From Branchinecta lynchi (Eukaryota > Arthropoda > Branchiopoda > Anostraca > Branchinectidae): a stretch of 64,000 nt of DNA. This document shows, one piece after another, positions 43,263-55,375 of this stretch. The stretch's first letter is position 1. Every line of letters begins with the position of its first letter. A program made the translations under genes and the position numbers. The notes beneath the pieces were generated by a model. That model made no database searches and had not been told where the DNA came from. It saw only the letters and a program-made list of their open reading frames with translations. The stretch covers positions 1-64,000 of the forward strand of contig JAKZAP010000026.1 in the NCBI GenBank assembly GCA_023053575.1, written 5' to 3'.

Positions 43263-43654
43263 TCAGGACTGTTCGTTCTTTGGTATGTAGATCCTTCACC
43301 TTTTGGTGTGTCTTTATTTTGCCGTTATTCGGTTCACTTAAAAAAAAAAAGGAATTCCAGAAAGCTCAAGAATTAAACATACAAAATCTTCTACCTTACA
43401 TTTGGTTTTCATATTCCCGGTATCCTTCCTCCAATAAAGCCGAATAAGTACAAATTCAAGAAAGAGCCATGATAATCAAAGAAACGAAATTTTGAATAAA
43501 ACCGTATGTTTAGAAACCGACCGGTATCACAATGGAGTTGATTCATTGTGATACATTCAAGGTGCTTGTTGTTGTTGTTTTTAACCGTCGTGTATGTATC
43601 TGAAAAGAAGAGTGTTCTGACAAATAAAGTGTAAGTTTCCTTATTCAGTTAGTT

Positions 43655-43958
43655 TGTTTTTTGTCGGACAAGTAGTTCAGGAATTCCGCCGAAACCGGAA
43701 AATTGGCAGAAGTAGGTAGGAAGTTTCGATTTGCTTCGTCAAAATAGATATGACTTAAAGGGGAAAACACACATCCTGAATCCATATCTAAACTTGGTTT
43801 TCTCATATTATTAGCTGTTTTGCCTTAATCTGTTTCTAAATTTTAACAGTAAAAGTTTTCAAGGAGTCTGGCTAAGACTGGATCTGGCAAAGACAACACC
43901 CAATTGTCTGGATCAAATTTGAACTTTTGGGACCCCATCGAAACCTTTGGTCTTGTTT
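43655..43958 (-). repeat. Family A, right-hand fragment
   Basis: From GTCGGACAAGTAGTTCAGGA to GGGACCCCATCGAAACCTTT and GGTCTTGTTT. Contains one unit and the end block. Confidence 0.7.
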
Positions 43959-44694
43959 TCAAAGCCCTACCCCTTTCTCTGCGCGTGGATGAGTCATGCT
44001 TTCTTCACACTAGGATACCTCTGCTCGTGGATGAGTCATTCTTTGCTTGAATTCGTTCGGAGAGAGCTAGAGCAATCGAAGGTCGAAGGGGTTGGTATAG
44101 TGTGTTGTTGAACCTTAGTAAGGGTTGATGTAGATTATGGACTTCCACACAAGCTAGGACGATGAAACTTCACAATCATATCAGGGACCCGACCAGATTA
44201 ACTTCCAAATAATCACTTCGATACCTGTGGGGGGGTGGAGGGGGGCACCGGAAATATTCTGAGACGCTTCCACATAAGCTAGGACAATAAAACTTGGATG
44301 GCATATGAGGGAACCGACCAGGTTAACTAGGAAATAATCACTTCCCCAATCCAGCCATCGCGGGGAGAGTGGAGGGATGGGGAATGCGGAAACTATAATC
44401 ATTCATAACTTTGGAACGGGTAATCGGTGAAGAACAAGTGTCTCAGATTTCAATTTCAAATCTAGCCCGAATCCGATAACTAGGGGTGGGGTAGAGGGGG
44501 GGACCGGAAATCTTTTGAAACGCTTAGGGTCGAGGGATCGGGATGGAACTTGAAGGGAAGAACGAGCATTAACCCTAGAGACTTTATTGACAAAATAGGA
44601 CCGGATCGTGTCGTAGTGGAGGGTGTTGGAGAGGGTTTCTTGAATACTGCAGTAATCACGAGTTAGCGTACTTCCAGATGTACTATGACCATGA

Positions 44695-45037
44695 AATTTA
44701 GCCTTCCAATTCAGAGCAGGCACAAGGTTTTTGAGAGAGGTAGTGTTCCTGATGGGAGGTATGCTTGCCTACTTTGTGAGAAGGAGGAAGAAAATTTGGT
44801 AGTAGATGCCCGAAACTTTCTGATTTAAGGAAAATTTATTTAGAGGGTGTGATTTTATCCCTTCCTGAAATTTTGAGCAATAGTAACCCTACCGTTATTG
44901 CTCGAGTGGGTGTGTACATAGATAAATCTTTAGAGTTAAGAAGGAGTCTGATTGTTTAAGTTATATTTTTGTTTTTGTTTGTTTGTGTATATGGCCCGTG
45001 GGCTTTTGAAATACACTGATCTATCTATCTATCTATT
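44695..45037 (+). pseudogene. LINE 3' end fragment with (TCTA)n tail
   Basis: A short frame reads RYACLLCEKEEENL, resembling the CxxC..E.E...H zinc-knuckle-like end of LINE reverse transcriptases. The 3' UTR ends ATATGGCCCGTGGGCTTTTG, AAATACAC and four TCTA units. A related tail is at 54890-54930 on the other strand. Confidence 0.6.
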
Positions 45038-45494
45038 AGGTCGACTTGAAAATAATTCCTTCCCCGATACGGGGATGTTGGGGGAGTGGAGGAATGGGGA
45101 ATCTACCTTCTAGTGACATGCATAACTTTAGAACGGGTGATCGGACGTGAATGAAATTTGACAAGTGTCAAGAACAAGTGTCTCAGATGATCAATTTCAA
45201 GTTCGGAACGAATCCAGTAACTGGGGGGGGGGGGAGCTGGAGGGGGGTGTAAGAAATCTCGTGAAACGCTTAGAGCCGAGAGACTGGAGGAAAGAACAAG
45301 CATAAGACAGTACTGACAAAACAGGACCGGATTTTGTCACAGTTGGGGGAGTTCGAGAGGGTTTTCCACAATTCTGGTCATCACGAGCTGGGGTACTTCC
45401 AAATGTGCTATGACCATGAAACTTGGCAGGCATGTTAGGGACTCTGTCAGATTGGCTTAAAAATAGTCCCTCCCCCGATCCGATGATCGTTGTG

Positions 45495-45692
45495 GGAGAA
45501 ACAGGCTGTCAATCCTCTGGTTCAACTTCGGGGAAGGAAACAAACCTGTAAGATTACAGATTACAGGTCTGACGAGGACTCTTGCCAAGATGGGCCGAAA
45601 TATCGCTGATGAAGAATAGCTGACGTATCCGTTGTAAACATTGTTTGAATAAATGTTTCAAAGTCAGCTTGGGCTCAAAGAATATTTATCTG
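45495..45692 (+). mobile_element. Hammerhead-bearing repeat with inverted head
   Basis: The first 50 bases are the reverse orientation (CAGGCTGTCAATCCTCTGGT). A palindromic CCTGTAAGATTACAGATTACAGG joins them to a plus-strand core: CTGACGA at 45569, GAAA at 45597, GCTGAC at 45619-45624. Here the loop is shortened and the 5' stem I strand no longer pairs well. Ends AAAGAATATTTATC. Confidence 0.7.
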
Positions 45693-45735
45693 CTAACTGT
45701 TCTTACAAGTGCCATATGAGCTTTCAGCTCTTGTT

Positions 45736-46430
45736 TTAAGTGTGGTAAGAGGAAGCATGTTCACCGCCTTTATTTTAAATTTGTATAGCGTGAACAAGTA
45801 ATTTATTTTTCTGCAGAGAAAGTATATATCGATTATTGAGAAGCATATTAGTGATTTTTCTACTGAATGCCAGGAGTCATTCCATCTTCAGTCATTTCTG
45901 TTTGTTCCGAGTTCGTAGTTATCGTAGTATGTTTTTCCTTTCCGTTGTTTCTTTTTCGTTTTTCTTGTTTCGTATTCCGTCTTTTCTGGGCCTCCCCCAG
46001 TTTTGTTCAGTGACGGGTTATAAATAAAATGATGAATGGAAGACAAACATGTCAATGACAACATGTCACAACGTCGAAGACATATTGAAACACAGTAAGA
46101 TCGACATTTCTTCCACAATGAATCAATAAACGTAGATATAGGCTTTCTTCATTGGTTCAAAATTAAACCATTAAAGTAACAACGAATTAGTACTGAATTA
46201 AGAAAATCGCTGCATTTGCTTCCAGACCGTGTAATTAGTGTGTCCTGATCGATTTTTGGCTTTTGGCATAATTTAAATGACCTGAACAGCCTTTTCTGAC
46301 GGAAGAACTAGTCAAGCAAATTAGCCGTTGTTTCGTTGCTAAGATAAAAATCTAAGCTGCTCAGTAAAGATGATGCAGCTGAACTAAAAATGTTTTATTC
46401 TAAAAATGTTTCTCGTCGGCGTCTATGCTC
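45736..46430. other. No recognised feature
   Basis: AT-rich, T-rich on the plus strand around 45900-45980. No exon or repeat recognised. Confidence 0.35.
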
Positions 46431-46431
46431 G

Positions 46432-46590
46432 TGACAGTATTTGCTACTGGGATTAATCTTGTCTCTACTGGATAAGATTATCTCAGTAGAGACGAGATTC
46501 GGATTAATGTTATCCCAGTAGAGATAAGATTAATCCCCGTAGCAGATACTGCAGTCAACTTTAACCCTTGCTCGGAGTAACTTTAAACTG
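46432..46590. mobile_element. Palindromic MITE family C, copy 3
   Basis: Contains ATTTGCTACTGGGATTAATC and its mirror GATTAATCCCCGTAGCAGAT, with the outer block GTCAACTTTAACCCTTGCTC in the opposite orientation to copies 1 and 2. Confidence 0.7.
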
Positions 46591-46784
46591 AGTAGGAGAA
46601 GAAAAACACTGAATCCAACCAATCCAGTAGTAATTTATTCAAACCAGGCTTTGCGAAGACAACAATTATGCAACAAAAACTACGTGGAAGATACAGATAA
46701 ACTAAATACAGTGTATTAGGCAAAACAATCATGGATCTGATAATCTGACAGACTGATCTTTGAAACACACTTAGCTTTCTTAGA

Positions 46785-47655
46785 TATTTTGATGAAACTT
46801 GGTGTGAGGATTCGTTGGGTCGTCGAACCAGTCAAGTTCGTAGATGGGCTTTGTAGCCCTACATTTAGGGGTGGGGGAGGGGTTTCAGGTTAAGGGGCAA
46901 ACAAAATATTCTTAAACAGCTAATTTGATAGTCGTTATGGGGTAAGAAGACATGCTGAACACTATGGTGAAAACCATTTTGTCATCGTACAAGTAGGCCA
47001 AAATCGGAAAGATTGTTAAAAGTAAAAGTTTTATTTCAAGTTGATTAAATGTTCGATTTAGGGGTAAGAAGACATGCTGAAGACGATGGTGAAAACTATT
47101 TTCTCGACGGACAAGTATTTCGACCGGAATCCGGCCCAAACCGGAAAGTTTGTCAAAATTAAAAGTTTTATTTGGAGTTGATTAGATGTTCGATTTAGGG
47201 CAAGAAGACATGCTGAACACTTATGTGAAAACAAGTTTCTACCCGAACATGTAGTTCGTCCGGAATCCGGCCAAAACCGGAAATCTGTTGGAAGTCAAAG
47301 TCTTATTTCTAGTTGATTAGATACGCGATTTAGGGGTAAGAAGAGATGCTGAGTCCCTGTATGACAATCATAACCCGGATATATAGTTCGACCGGAATCC
47401 GGCTGGAATCGGAAAATTTGTTATAAGGTAAATTTCTATTTGAAGTTGATTAGATGTTCATATTACTGGGAAAAGAATATACCCATAGTTCGTCTTTGAG
47501 CTTTCTTTTTTCGCCGGACAAGTAGTTCTGGAGTTCGGCCGAAACCGGGATATTGGCAGAAGTTGCAGGAAGTTTTCGTCAAAACAGATACGACTAACAG
47601 GGGTAAACACACATGCTGGATCCATATCTGAACTTGGTTTTCTCAGATGACTAGC
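46785..47655 (-). mobile_element. Family A element, truncated at both ends
   Basis: GATATTTTGATGAAACTTGG at the start and AACTTGGTTTTCTCAGATGA at the end, with six tandem units between. The terminal GGATCCC blocks are missing. Confidence 0.7.
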
Positions 47656-48039
47656 TATCGGCGCATTTCATAGTATTCTCTATTTAGAGGAACGGTGTGT
47701 CATTTACTTGGCGATTTGGCTTGGAACTTTTTAAATATGGAACACATTAAAGGCTGGCTAGAATCTGTCTAGACAAGGGTAGCTTACAAAATTTTGCCTG
47801 CGGCGCTTGCATTAATTTGTCCCGGGTACAGGCGTTGAAAGCTTTCCTCTTTAGCGAAAGTTGAAATGTTAAGCTGAGGCTATGAGTATGTATACAAAAA
47901 ATTTTATTACAAGAACAACTTCAGCTGATGCATTGCAGCTAGTTTTACACCGGCTCTATTATTTGTTGTTGGGTATGTGCGCCATTGCCGCGTTGTAGCA
48001 ACAGTTCATTTTTGTTGGTACGTGAGAGTCGTATATTAC

Positions 48040-48345
48040 GATCCGGGAGTCGTTGAAATGAGGGGTCTCACCCCCCCCCCCCCCCAGGCCTGAGTGGTTC
48101 GGGCCACCCCTGAACAGGCTAGGCATAGTGTATACCAATAGGCAAGGGCGTCACGTATGGGAGAGTACGTCCCCTCCCCCCCAATTCTGTCGGTCAGTCG
48201 CTCGACCTGTCCCTTGACCCAAAGAATCCTCACACCAAGTTTCAACAAAAATCTCATTCCCTTCGAGAGTTATCGTGCTCATAGACGGACGGACAGACAA
48301 ACGGACAACTTTCTCGATGTCATAGGTATCCCTCCACTTACGCCG
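48040..48345. repeat. hAT-like end plus family A terminal fragment
   Basis: A C-run and GGGCGTCACGTATGGGAG resemble hAT MITE left ends. From 48200 the sequence is the family A right end (CCTCACACCAAGTTTCAACA to GGTATCCCTCCACTTACG). Confidence 0.5.
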
Positions 48346-48759
48346 TTAACCCGATTATAGGAGTTCTGAAAATACAGGAAATCTTGGTCTGTGTATCCAC
48401 ATCAAATGGATAGTTTGGCTGGAACACTGGTGCAGGCAAAAGTTTACGAAAGAGACTAATTATCTCATATTCTTTTACGGCTTTCTGAAATCTGTTAGAC
48501 TCCACTGATGCTTCAGGAAGTCTGCAGAAATATTTATCTTTATGTGTTTTTTTTTTTTCTTGCGGATGTTTCACAGCTAAGAAACTTTTTCAGTGTAATT
48601 TTCAATATTTACCAACTAAATATGTTAAGGAGGAAGACGTTTAGAAGAAGACCAAAGACTTCAGTACTGGACTTGTTCATCCAGGCAAGCGTGTCCTGTA
48701 GGTTTTATTTTCTTCGCAAGGTCCCGTAACCACATTGTTTGTCCCCAGGTCAAATTAAC

Positions 48760-48860
48760 CAGATTTTTTGTGAGCCGCTCGCCAAGAAGGGACGAAAATA
48801 TAGCTCTGAAAATGTAGCTGAGTATCCGTTTTGCTTTTTCAAATATGCTTTGCCTAACCG
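48760..48860 (+). repeat. Degenerate hammerhead-family remnant
   Basis: CGCCAAGAAGGGACGAAAAT and TGTAGCTGAGTATCCGTTTT align with stem II, GAAA and the stem I strand of the repeat, but CTGACGA is lost. Confidence 0.4.
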
Positions 48861-49049
48861 CTGGTCCGCAAAGAAAGTAAGAACAATAGTTAAAATAACT
48901 TAAGAAGCAAAGAAAAAAAAAAAGAACTGAGACAGGTTTAAGATTTTTCACGCTCAAATCAGTGTTCGAAACGACTTCAGGATTAACTTCCACTTTCACG
49001 GGGTGTTGAATTTTCGATGTTGAATTTATGGCGAATTTTATCCGGGGAA

Positions 49050-49520
49050 TGAACCAAGTTCAGAAACGAATTTAGCATTTAGCGACGAATTTATTTTTTT
49101 TTCATCGTCCAACGTTTCCTTTCTGGCTGGATTTCAGCCGAATTGCTAATCCGTCGAGGAAATATAGTTAAAAAATTGTTGCTTCTGCTAAATTTTCGAA
49201 ATTGGTAGGATTCCTGGTAGTTGTCTTGCAAAAAAAGAAAGAAATCAGATATTGGTTCAGCATGTTTCCTTACCCCTAAACTTATCTTATTCTAAAAATA
49301 TTCTTATTATCTTGAAAAAAAACTGATCATCGCTTGCAGGGCCACATGGTGCACGTCCAAAATTGCCATGTATTTTGACTCAATGCCTATACAAAGTTTC
49401 AACACAATATGTCAACCAGTTTGAGAGTTATCGGGCTATTTATTCTATTTTTATTAACAGACGGATAAACAAACAGACGGACAGACAATCTAGAGAGGGA
49501 GACAAACTTTTCGAAGTCAC
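49050..49520 (+). repeat. Family A, highly diverged
   Basis: Retains the order of blocks (GAACCAAGTTCAGAAACGAA, TTTCTGGCTGGATTTCAGCC, TTTGAGAGTTATCGGGCT, ACAGACGGACAGAC) at low identity, so it is older than the other copies. Confidence 0.5.
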
Positions 49521-49698
49521 TGGTATTCCGTCAATACGGTTTTGCTGCATCTGGATATTCTGGTCGGATGAACAGTCCAGCAAGGATCGAGTATAAATCG
49601 GAAACTGGGTACAGATAGCAGAAAGAGCACGGTCTAGTTGATGCAGCTAATACAACTTACCATATTTTTTTATTTTTTTTATATCGGTGAATGGTTAA

Positions 49699-50138
49699 AG
49701 GACACCTGAATGAAGAGTACCAAGCATCATCCCTATCTGTATGACGTCCGTTAACATTGCCTGCAGAAAACCCAATCCAAATACGAAATACCGTTTCCAA
49801 GCTATGATTTTTGCTCCATTTTGCATCTGTCCTTATTTCAGTATCGAACAATTTTAGAAATGAACAAATGTCTCCAATCAACCCTTCTTCTGGAATATGT
49901 TTTAACCAGTTACGCCCAAACGTATATCTAGAAAAAATCCCAATACGATCCGGCCAGCGCTGTACAAGATTTGAATGAATTGCGCTTTTTGTCTTGGAGT
50001 CTGCATGTGCAAACCTCCGGAAACAATCTTCCCTATTTTGAAAACGTCACGCTCAGGAGAAGAATGCTCTCCGTGTCCATGTCTGTAAATGCATTCTCCA
50101 TGGTGTGTTCAAGTATGGTTTCATTGTTCAGGTGTCCT
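49699..50138. mobile_element. TTAA-flanked MITE with coding-like interior
   Basis: 440 bp starting AGGACACCTGAA and ending TTCAGGTGTCCT, a perfect 12-bp inverted repeat, with TTAA immediately outside on both sides (49695-49698, 50139-50142). TTAA duplications mark piggyBac-like and related transposons. On the minus strand much of the interior is open in one frame (FGRNWLKHIPEEGL, DICSFLKLFDTEIR, FRIWIGF), which is unusual for a MITE and may be a remnant of transposase or of captured sequence. I do not recognise the protein. Confidence 0.75.
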
Positions 50139-50213
50139 TTAAGCTGGAATCCAATCCGCTGTATTTCAAATTATATAGTGGCTGTGTATCAAACTAAAAA
50201 TTACTAAATTATA

Positions 50214-50290
50214 AAGGTTCAAGCAAATTATTCAAGGAAGGTTCATATTCAAGGGGTTCATATTTGAAGGTTCATATTCAAGAAAGCTTT
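50214..50290 (+). repeat. Short tandem repeat GGTTCATATTCAAG
   Basis: Four imperfect copies of a 14-17 base unit in about 75 bases. Confidence 0.6.
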
Positions 50291-50299
50291 GTATTTTGG

Positions 50300-51470
50300 T
50301 TTCATTTTAGTTCTTTTTTTGTGGTTATATTTCGTCTTTCTCTTGCTGAATGCAAAAAAAAAATGCAATTCGTTCGGTCGATCGCCTGGTTTCAACTTAG
50401 CAGCCCTGTTGGCACAGCTGTTAAAATACAGATGTTTGGACATTGGATTTGGCAGGGGACAATTAATGGATGACCCTTTTGCTGGGGTGGTTTGTTATGG
50501 TGCAAAATGTCTTTCTGATCGACACATGTCGGCCGTCTGTAGGCGTACCGAGCATTGTACTCTTACGGTGGCGATTGGATTGACGATCAGGCTTTCTTGA
50601 TTTCCTGCACTTTCGCCATCAGGTTGAAAAATCATAACTTTTCCATACGGATTCGATGGTGGTGCCGAAAATTCGAAAACCCAGTTCATCCAGCCCAATG
50701 CAGTACCCCGATATAACTGTTAGGCTTGACAAGGCACTTGTAACAAAGCCAGTGGGGTTGTACTTATCTATGTTTTCTATACTCCCTTCGTTTCAGGGAA
50801 ATAAATAATGATAATAATAATAACAATAAATTTGCTGGAACTTATTTTATCCCCATTTACACCAGTCAGAAACTGAATCAACACGGTAATACACATTTTT
50901 CTAATGAATATATAGATCATCTTAGAACTAACGAATAGAAATTTGATTTTACTTTCTTCAAATTCCTTTTTTTTTTACTTACTTTTGAGTAACAACGAAC
51001 AAGCATCTTTCCGCATCTTTCATGCATCGTGCAGGAAATCTAGCTGAGAATCGCGATAAAAACCTATATAGCAGGAACTGCCTCAAAAAATATAAAAAAA
51101 TATCAGCTAGAATTAAAACCTGTTTGGGTGCGAAGTCTCTGAAACCGTAGTTTTAATGAAAGTATTCAGCATACACTGTAAGATATTTTATTGTGTATAG
51201 GTGGTGGTTTGTTTTCCCTTTTCTCTATTTTTTGTGTACTTGTACATTATGACAGTAAATTGATTATAATAACAACAGACGAAAGCGGCCGTAAATTATC
51301 ATTTTCGATAACACTTCAACTTTCAAAAATACTTTCCGCGGTGCACAATTTTACGAATATGTCGTCTTGACACAGTCATTCCAACTTGCCACCATGCCTC
51401 ATAAATAGCGGACAGGCTCGACGCCTGACAAGCGCCCGATTTTATGCCCAATCAGTAAACAATAATTCAA
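50300..51470. other. No gene; retroelement-like tails
   Basis: GGGAAATAAATAATGATAAT near 50800 and TACATTATGACAGTAAATTG near 51245 look like simple-repeat tails of non-LTR elements. Open frames are short and overlapping. Confidence 0.35.
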
Positions 51471-51611
51471 GTTACAATGATAATTAACACCTTTTAATTA
51501 ACACCTTTAAATTTATCACCTTTTAATTACACCTTTAATAGCAACTTGGCGGGCTGGCACTAAAGCTGGGACGCATGTGATTGGTTCAGAGCTGTACCTA
51601 CGTCACAGGAC

Positions 51612-51742
51612 ATGGAGAAGTCTCCGGGAAATGAAGCACTGGCTCCGGCAGTGCTCAATCAAGTTGTTACGAAAACAGTCGGAAAAGAAAAAAATAACTT
51701 CGATATTTGGACAAATACGAAGTCGGAGAATTCGACGATCTG
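51612..51742 (+). CDS. Candidate first coding exon, unidentified gene
   Basis: ATG at 51612 in good context (AGGACATGG) opens 43 codons (MEKSPGNEALAPAVLNQVVT and on to SENSTI) and ends in phase 2 at a strong donor (GTAAGA). A CRE-like TACGTCA lies at 51599-51605 and an inverted CCAAT box at 51580-51584, though they are so close to the ATG that they may be transcribed. No partner exon was recognised downstream, and the peptide resembles nothing I know. Another frame across the same bases is open for 62 codons. Confidence 0.35.
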
Positions 51743-51829
51743 GTAAGAACAATATGTCGTCTTAAAGATACCGGAAGAAGTCTATAATGTACGCTTGAAT
51801 ATTATTTATAAAGTACCTCTACACTAGCG

Positions 51830-52090
51830 TCCGTTATAAAGCACCATTTGAGTGGGGAGGGTTGGGGCAACAATCTACCAAATGTTTAAATCACTAGACT
51901 TTGAATCATTAAAACTGGGCGCAGCCAAATTTTTAGAATATGTGGTTACTAAACACCAGATTTCAATTGTGGAAATTATAAGGTAACAACTTTCCTCCTA
52001 CCTAGTAAGTAACCTACCAACCCCTGACCACAAGTATTATTTCCGCGGGAGCTGACTGCGGATATTACTTGACCTCGCTAGCCGGGTAAG
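51830..52090. other. No recognised feature
   Basis: Nothing recognised. Confidence 0.3.
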
Positions 52091-52094
52091 TCAG

Positions 52095-52525
52095 CTTAAG
52101 ATTTATTTTAACGGACATTTCGTCCCTTGTCAAGAGCCATCTATGCTCCTCGCATTGCGACAGCTAGAAAAAACGGATTGCGACCAGGTTCTTCGGCCTG
52201 AAAAGATTCATTGCTAAGAAGGACCAAAATATTGCTAGAACAATCTCACCTGACTTATCAGTTTGGCGCAGTCAAATCGAGGAGTTTCCCTTTCCCCGGC
52301 ACTCACTGTACATCCGTTCCCTGCACCGACCGAAATCAGCGGTGCTGTCCATAGTTCAGGTGATTCATATTTCTAACGCTTCCGAACATGTTCATTTTTA
52401 TGTTATAACATGTCATATTTGACGGTGCAAAACGGATAAGTCAGCTATATTTTATTGGAGCTCCGATACATTCTATTGGAGTCAAATATGATTCGCAGTC
52501 GGCTTGGGCTAAAGGACTATTTATA
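52095..52525 (+). repeat. Distant relative of the hammerhead repeat
   Basis: GCTAAGAAGGACCAAAATAT and GATTCGCAGTCGGCTTGGGC with TAAAGGACTATTTATA parallel the repeat tail (AAGTCAGCTTGGGCTC AAAGAATATTTA). ACGGATAAGTCAGCTAT parallels ACGGATACGTCAGCTAT. The core is not functional as written. Confidence 0.4.
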
Positions 52526-52529
52526 ACAT

Positions 52530-54220
52530 GTGGCAGCCGGTGTCGGCACTGGCCGAGCACCGCGACACCGTGCTCTTGCTGTACACTCAAATCGAGAGTG
52601 GGCAACCCCTGGAGCCAAATATAATTCCTGACCGTAGCCTACGAAAATTATAAAGAAAATGATTCTGTGGAGGAAGCAAACTGACCCTTCCAATTTGTTC
52701 CAACAGCAAAAAGTATATGTAAATATGATAATTGTTTTCGAATTCCTTGGCTCCTGTGTTCAGAGACGTCGTTACAGTAGCCTACTACTGTAGGCTACTG
52801 TAGCCTACAGTATAGTGCATAGTTAAATTTCAGAAAAACTTCAAATTTACGAGTGGAAATGGTAGAGAGTATGATCTTTGGCGCAAGAACTTTTAGTATA
52901 GCTTACGATTAAGCGATACGACTATGGTAAAGAGTCGCGTGTTGGCGACAGGTCGTTTTGTTTTGCCCTGAGCTGCTTCCTCCCTACCTAATGATGGGCT
53001 TGCATACGAAAGTCTCAGTACGCTAGATTCAGATTCAGATTTCAGATCCAGATATTTTTTACTTCACTTCATTCCACTTCACTTTACTTCAAAAACCTTT
53101 TTATATTTTTTCCTTTTTATACATTACTCTTCAGTTTTGAAGGGTCCAAATAAATAATAATAATAAATTTTTTCGCGAAAGGGGTCATAACAGAAGTTTT
53201 GTCTCAAACAAAACAGTTAAAAGGGCCTGAACAGAAATATCCTCGGCATTTAACGTAACATTTAACACAAGGAACTGCAGCTATAGACCCGAGTATTGCC
53301 TTTCCACTTTCACCTTTGGCCTTTAGCCTTTCGCTTTTTTTCAATCACCGTTTAAGTCACCGTTCTTGTTAAGGATCTTCCCCTTTTCTTGAATAAAAAG
53401 GCAAAATACCTTTTTACTTATGCTTAGTACTCAAAAATGTAGATTTTCCGTCTTCGAAATCCAAGACAGTCAATCAAATCCATTTTTGAATATTGGAGTA
53501 AACTTGTTAAAGGTGAGGTAAAAGCCCAAAGGGGAGCGTAACTTAGTCAGCTGCCAAGTTTTATCTTATGCAAGAAGGCGAGGGAAAAGGAAAAATTGGG
53601 CGTTTGTCTTTTTGATATGAAAAAAATCAGTAAAAGTTGTCAAACAGCGCATCGGACCATTTAACGAAAACGCCAAAGAAGTAAAAAGCCGTCGAAACGG
53701 CGAGTGAAAAGGCGACCAAAAAGTTATGCCTTTTCTGCAACGCATGAGCTTAGTTTAGAAGCAGGATATCAAGTCGGCATCCTCTCTCGATTCTCGGAAA
53801 ATTAATGGGAAGTCTTGTGCTCGCTGACGTTACTTCTGGCTTAATTATTCTTGTTCCACTCCCCTGAATGGTCTTGTCTGAGGGTGATTAATAAATAAAG
53901 GTAGATCTAACCCGAGCCACTAATTCAGGTCTCCTAAGACGTCCTGCAAATTTTGCATAAATCTAATCAGTTTAGTACTCTAAATGGATGCCATACTTAT
54001 TCCAAGACCACAGGGGTCCAGTTAATTCGCAAGTCTAACAGAATAACCCCCCCCCCCCCCCAACGCTCGTAGTCGTTCAATCAAGGCCGGTTACATATAT
54101 CACAATCGTACCTCTCTGTTGCATCCCTCCCCTCAACCTTGCCTTTGAAAATCTTTCCAAAGCCAAAAATATGAATCACACAGCCTTCCCATAGACCTGT
54201 ACCTAAAGCGGACTCGAAAT
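52530..54220. other. No recognised gene
   Basis: CAGTAGCCTACTACTGTAGG near 52770 forms a palindromic tract. AAATAAATAATAATAATAAA at 53147 is a retroelement-like tail. A C-run is at 54045. No exon recognised. Confidence 0.35.
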
Positions 54221-54224
54221 GATA

Positions 54225-54675
54225 TTTAAAGCAGAACTATTACTAGAAATGATCTTTTCACTATGAAATGGGTCAGATAAAAACTTTTCCCGACAATACC
54301 ATTACATCCACCCTGAAACGAGCGATTTTCTTGTTAGACCTTGTCTTGATCCAGCCCTTCCTGCTCTCCGACGTAAAAGATTTGAAAAATTACCAGGCTA
54401 TAGTAAAAACGAATGGAAAACGAAGCAAATAAAAGAAGTAAAAAACAGAAGTTTCTCATTTCCTTATGTTTGAAAGAGTTTTTAGCGGACATTGAAGGTT
54501 CCGGCAAACATTGCGTTGCGAGACGAAAAAACTCGACACGGCCGAAAAAGCGCTAAAACTTCATAGACACAAAACGAAACAATAGGGAAAGTCGGGGATT
54601 TCAGAAGCTTATAAGTACATAAGGAAGCTCGGTATATTACATAAGGCAGAACAAGCAAGAAGGGTCCTCTAGCCA
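54225..54675. repeat. Interspersed repeat H, copy 2
   Basis: Matches 5560-6030 over most of its length; see that entry. Both end near AAGGGTCCTNTA. Confidence 0.6.
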
Positions 54676-54889
54676 CCCACACAGCGGTTGGTTCTTAAGC
54701 CAAACAGCCCAATGTCCCCCTTATCTCCTTCAACGCTTATAACAAAACAATCACCCACAATCCAAGGGTGGGAAGCCCTGGCGACCCCTATTTATTCTGT
54801 TAATCAAAATGGAACCCCCTAGCATGCCAAGACAATTGGCAAAAACACCTGACAATTGTCACCACCCACGATGTTTGATATTTGCTTTG

Positions 54890-55375
54890 ATATTTATTTG
54901 TCTTCAGAGCCCAAAGGCCATAACAAACACACATAAATAACAACATGTAAATACAAAATAAACGGTCACACTACTACACTCAAACACTTTTCCCTGTGCA
55001 GACTGGCCATTCTGAGGAACCTAGCCAGGTTTCTCATACTAAAAAAATCCCTACCCCGCATACTATTTAACAACCACTTCCTCCCATAAAACCCTTCCTT
55101 AACAATATCCTCCCTCAGATCCTCAATTTCATCACAACCACACATAAAATGAATTAGATTCTCATCTCCCTCACCGTACATTGGACAAAAGTAAGGACCA
55201 GATTTCTCCCTAACACTTCCCAAATACTTTCTTCTTTCACCAAGTGGCAAGCTATCAGCCCTCATATTTAAAATTAATTTCATTTCCTCTTTTTAGACCC
55301 GCTTTAACATAAATTTCTTCGCCCCAAACCTCTTTAGCCTCTGCATACAAACTCAGTGATCCTCATAAAGTGTCT
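54890..55375 (-). pseudogene. LINE C-terminal fragment
   Basis: The minus-strand frame reads MKLILNMRADSLPLGERRKY, then CPMYGEGDENLIHFMCGC and DFFSMRNLARFLRMA. C...G...E...HF...C is the zinc-knuckle-like C-terminus of CR1/RTE-like LINEs. A stop codon separates it from related upstream sequence (MQRLKRFGAKKFMLKRV). The 3' end has AAATATCAAAGCAAATATCA. Confidence 0.65.

Larger units (their letters stand above)
44130..45735 (-). mobile_element. Family B element carrying two nested insertions
   Basis: Reverse-complement family B blocks at 44140-44690 and 45040-45490 and the left end at 45700-45735 (ACAAGTGCCATATGAGCTTT, CAGCTCTTGTTTT) belong to one element. A LINE tail (44695-45037) and a hammerhead repeat (45495-45690) interrupt it. 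Confidence 0.6.
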
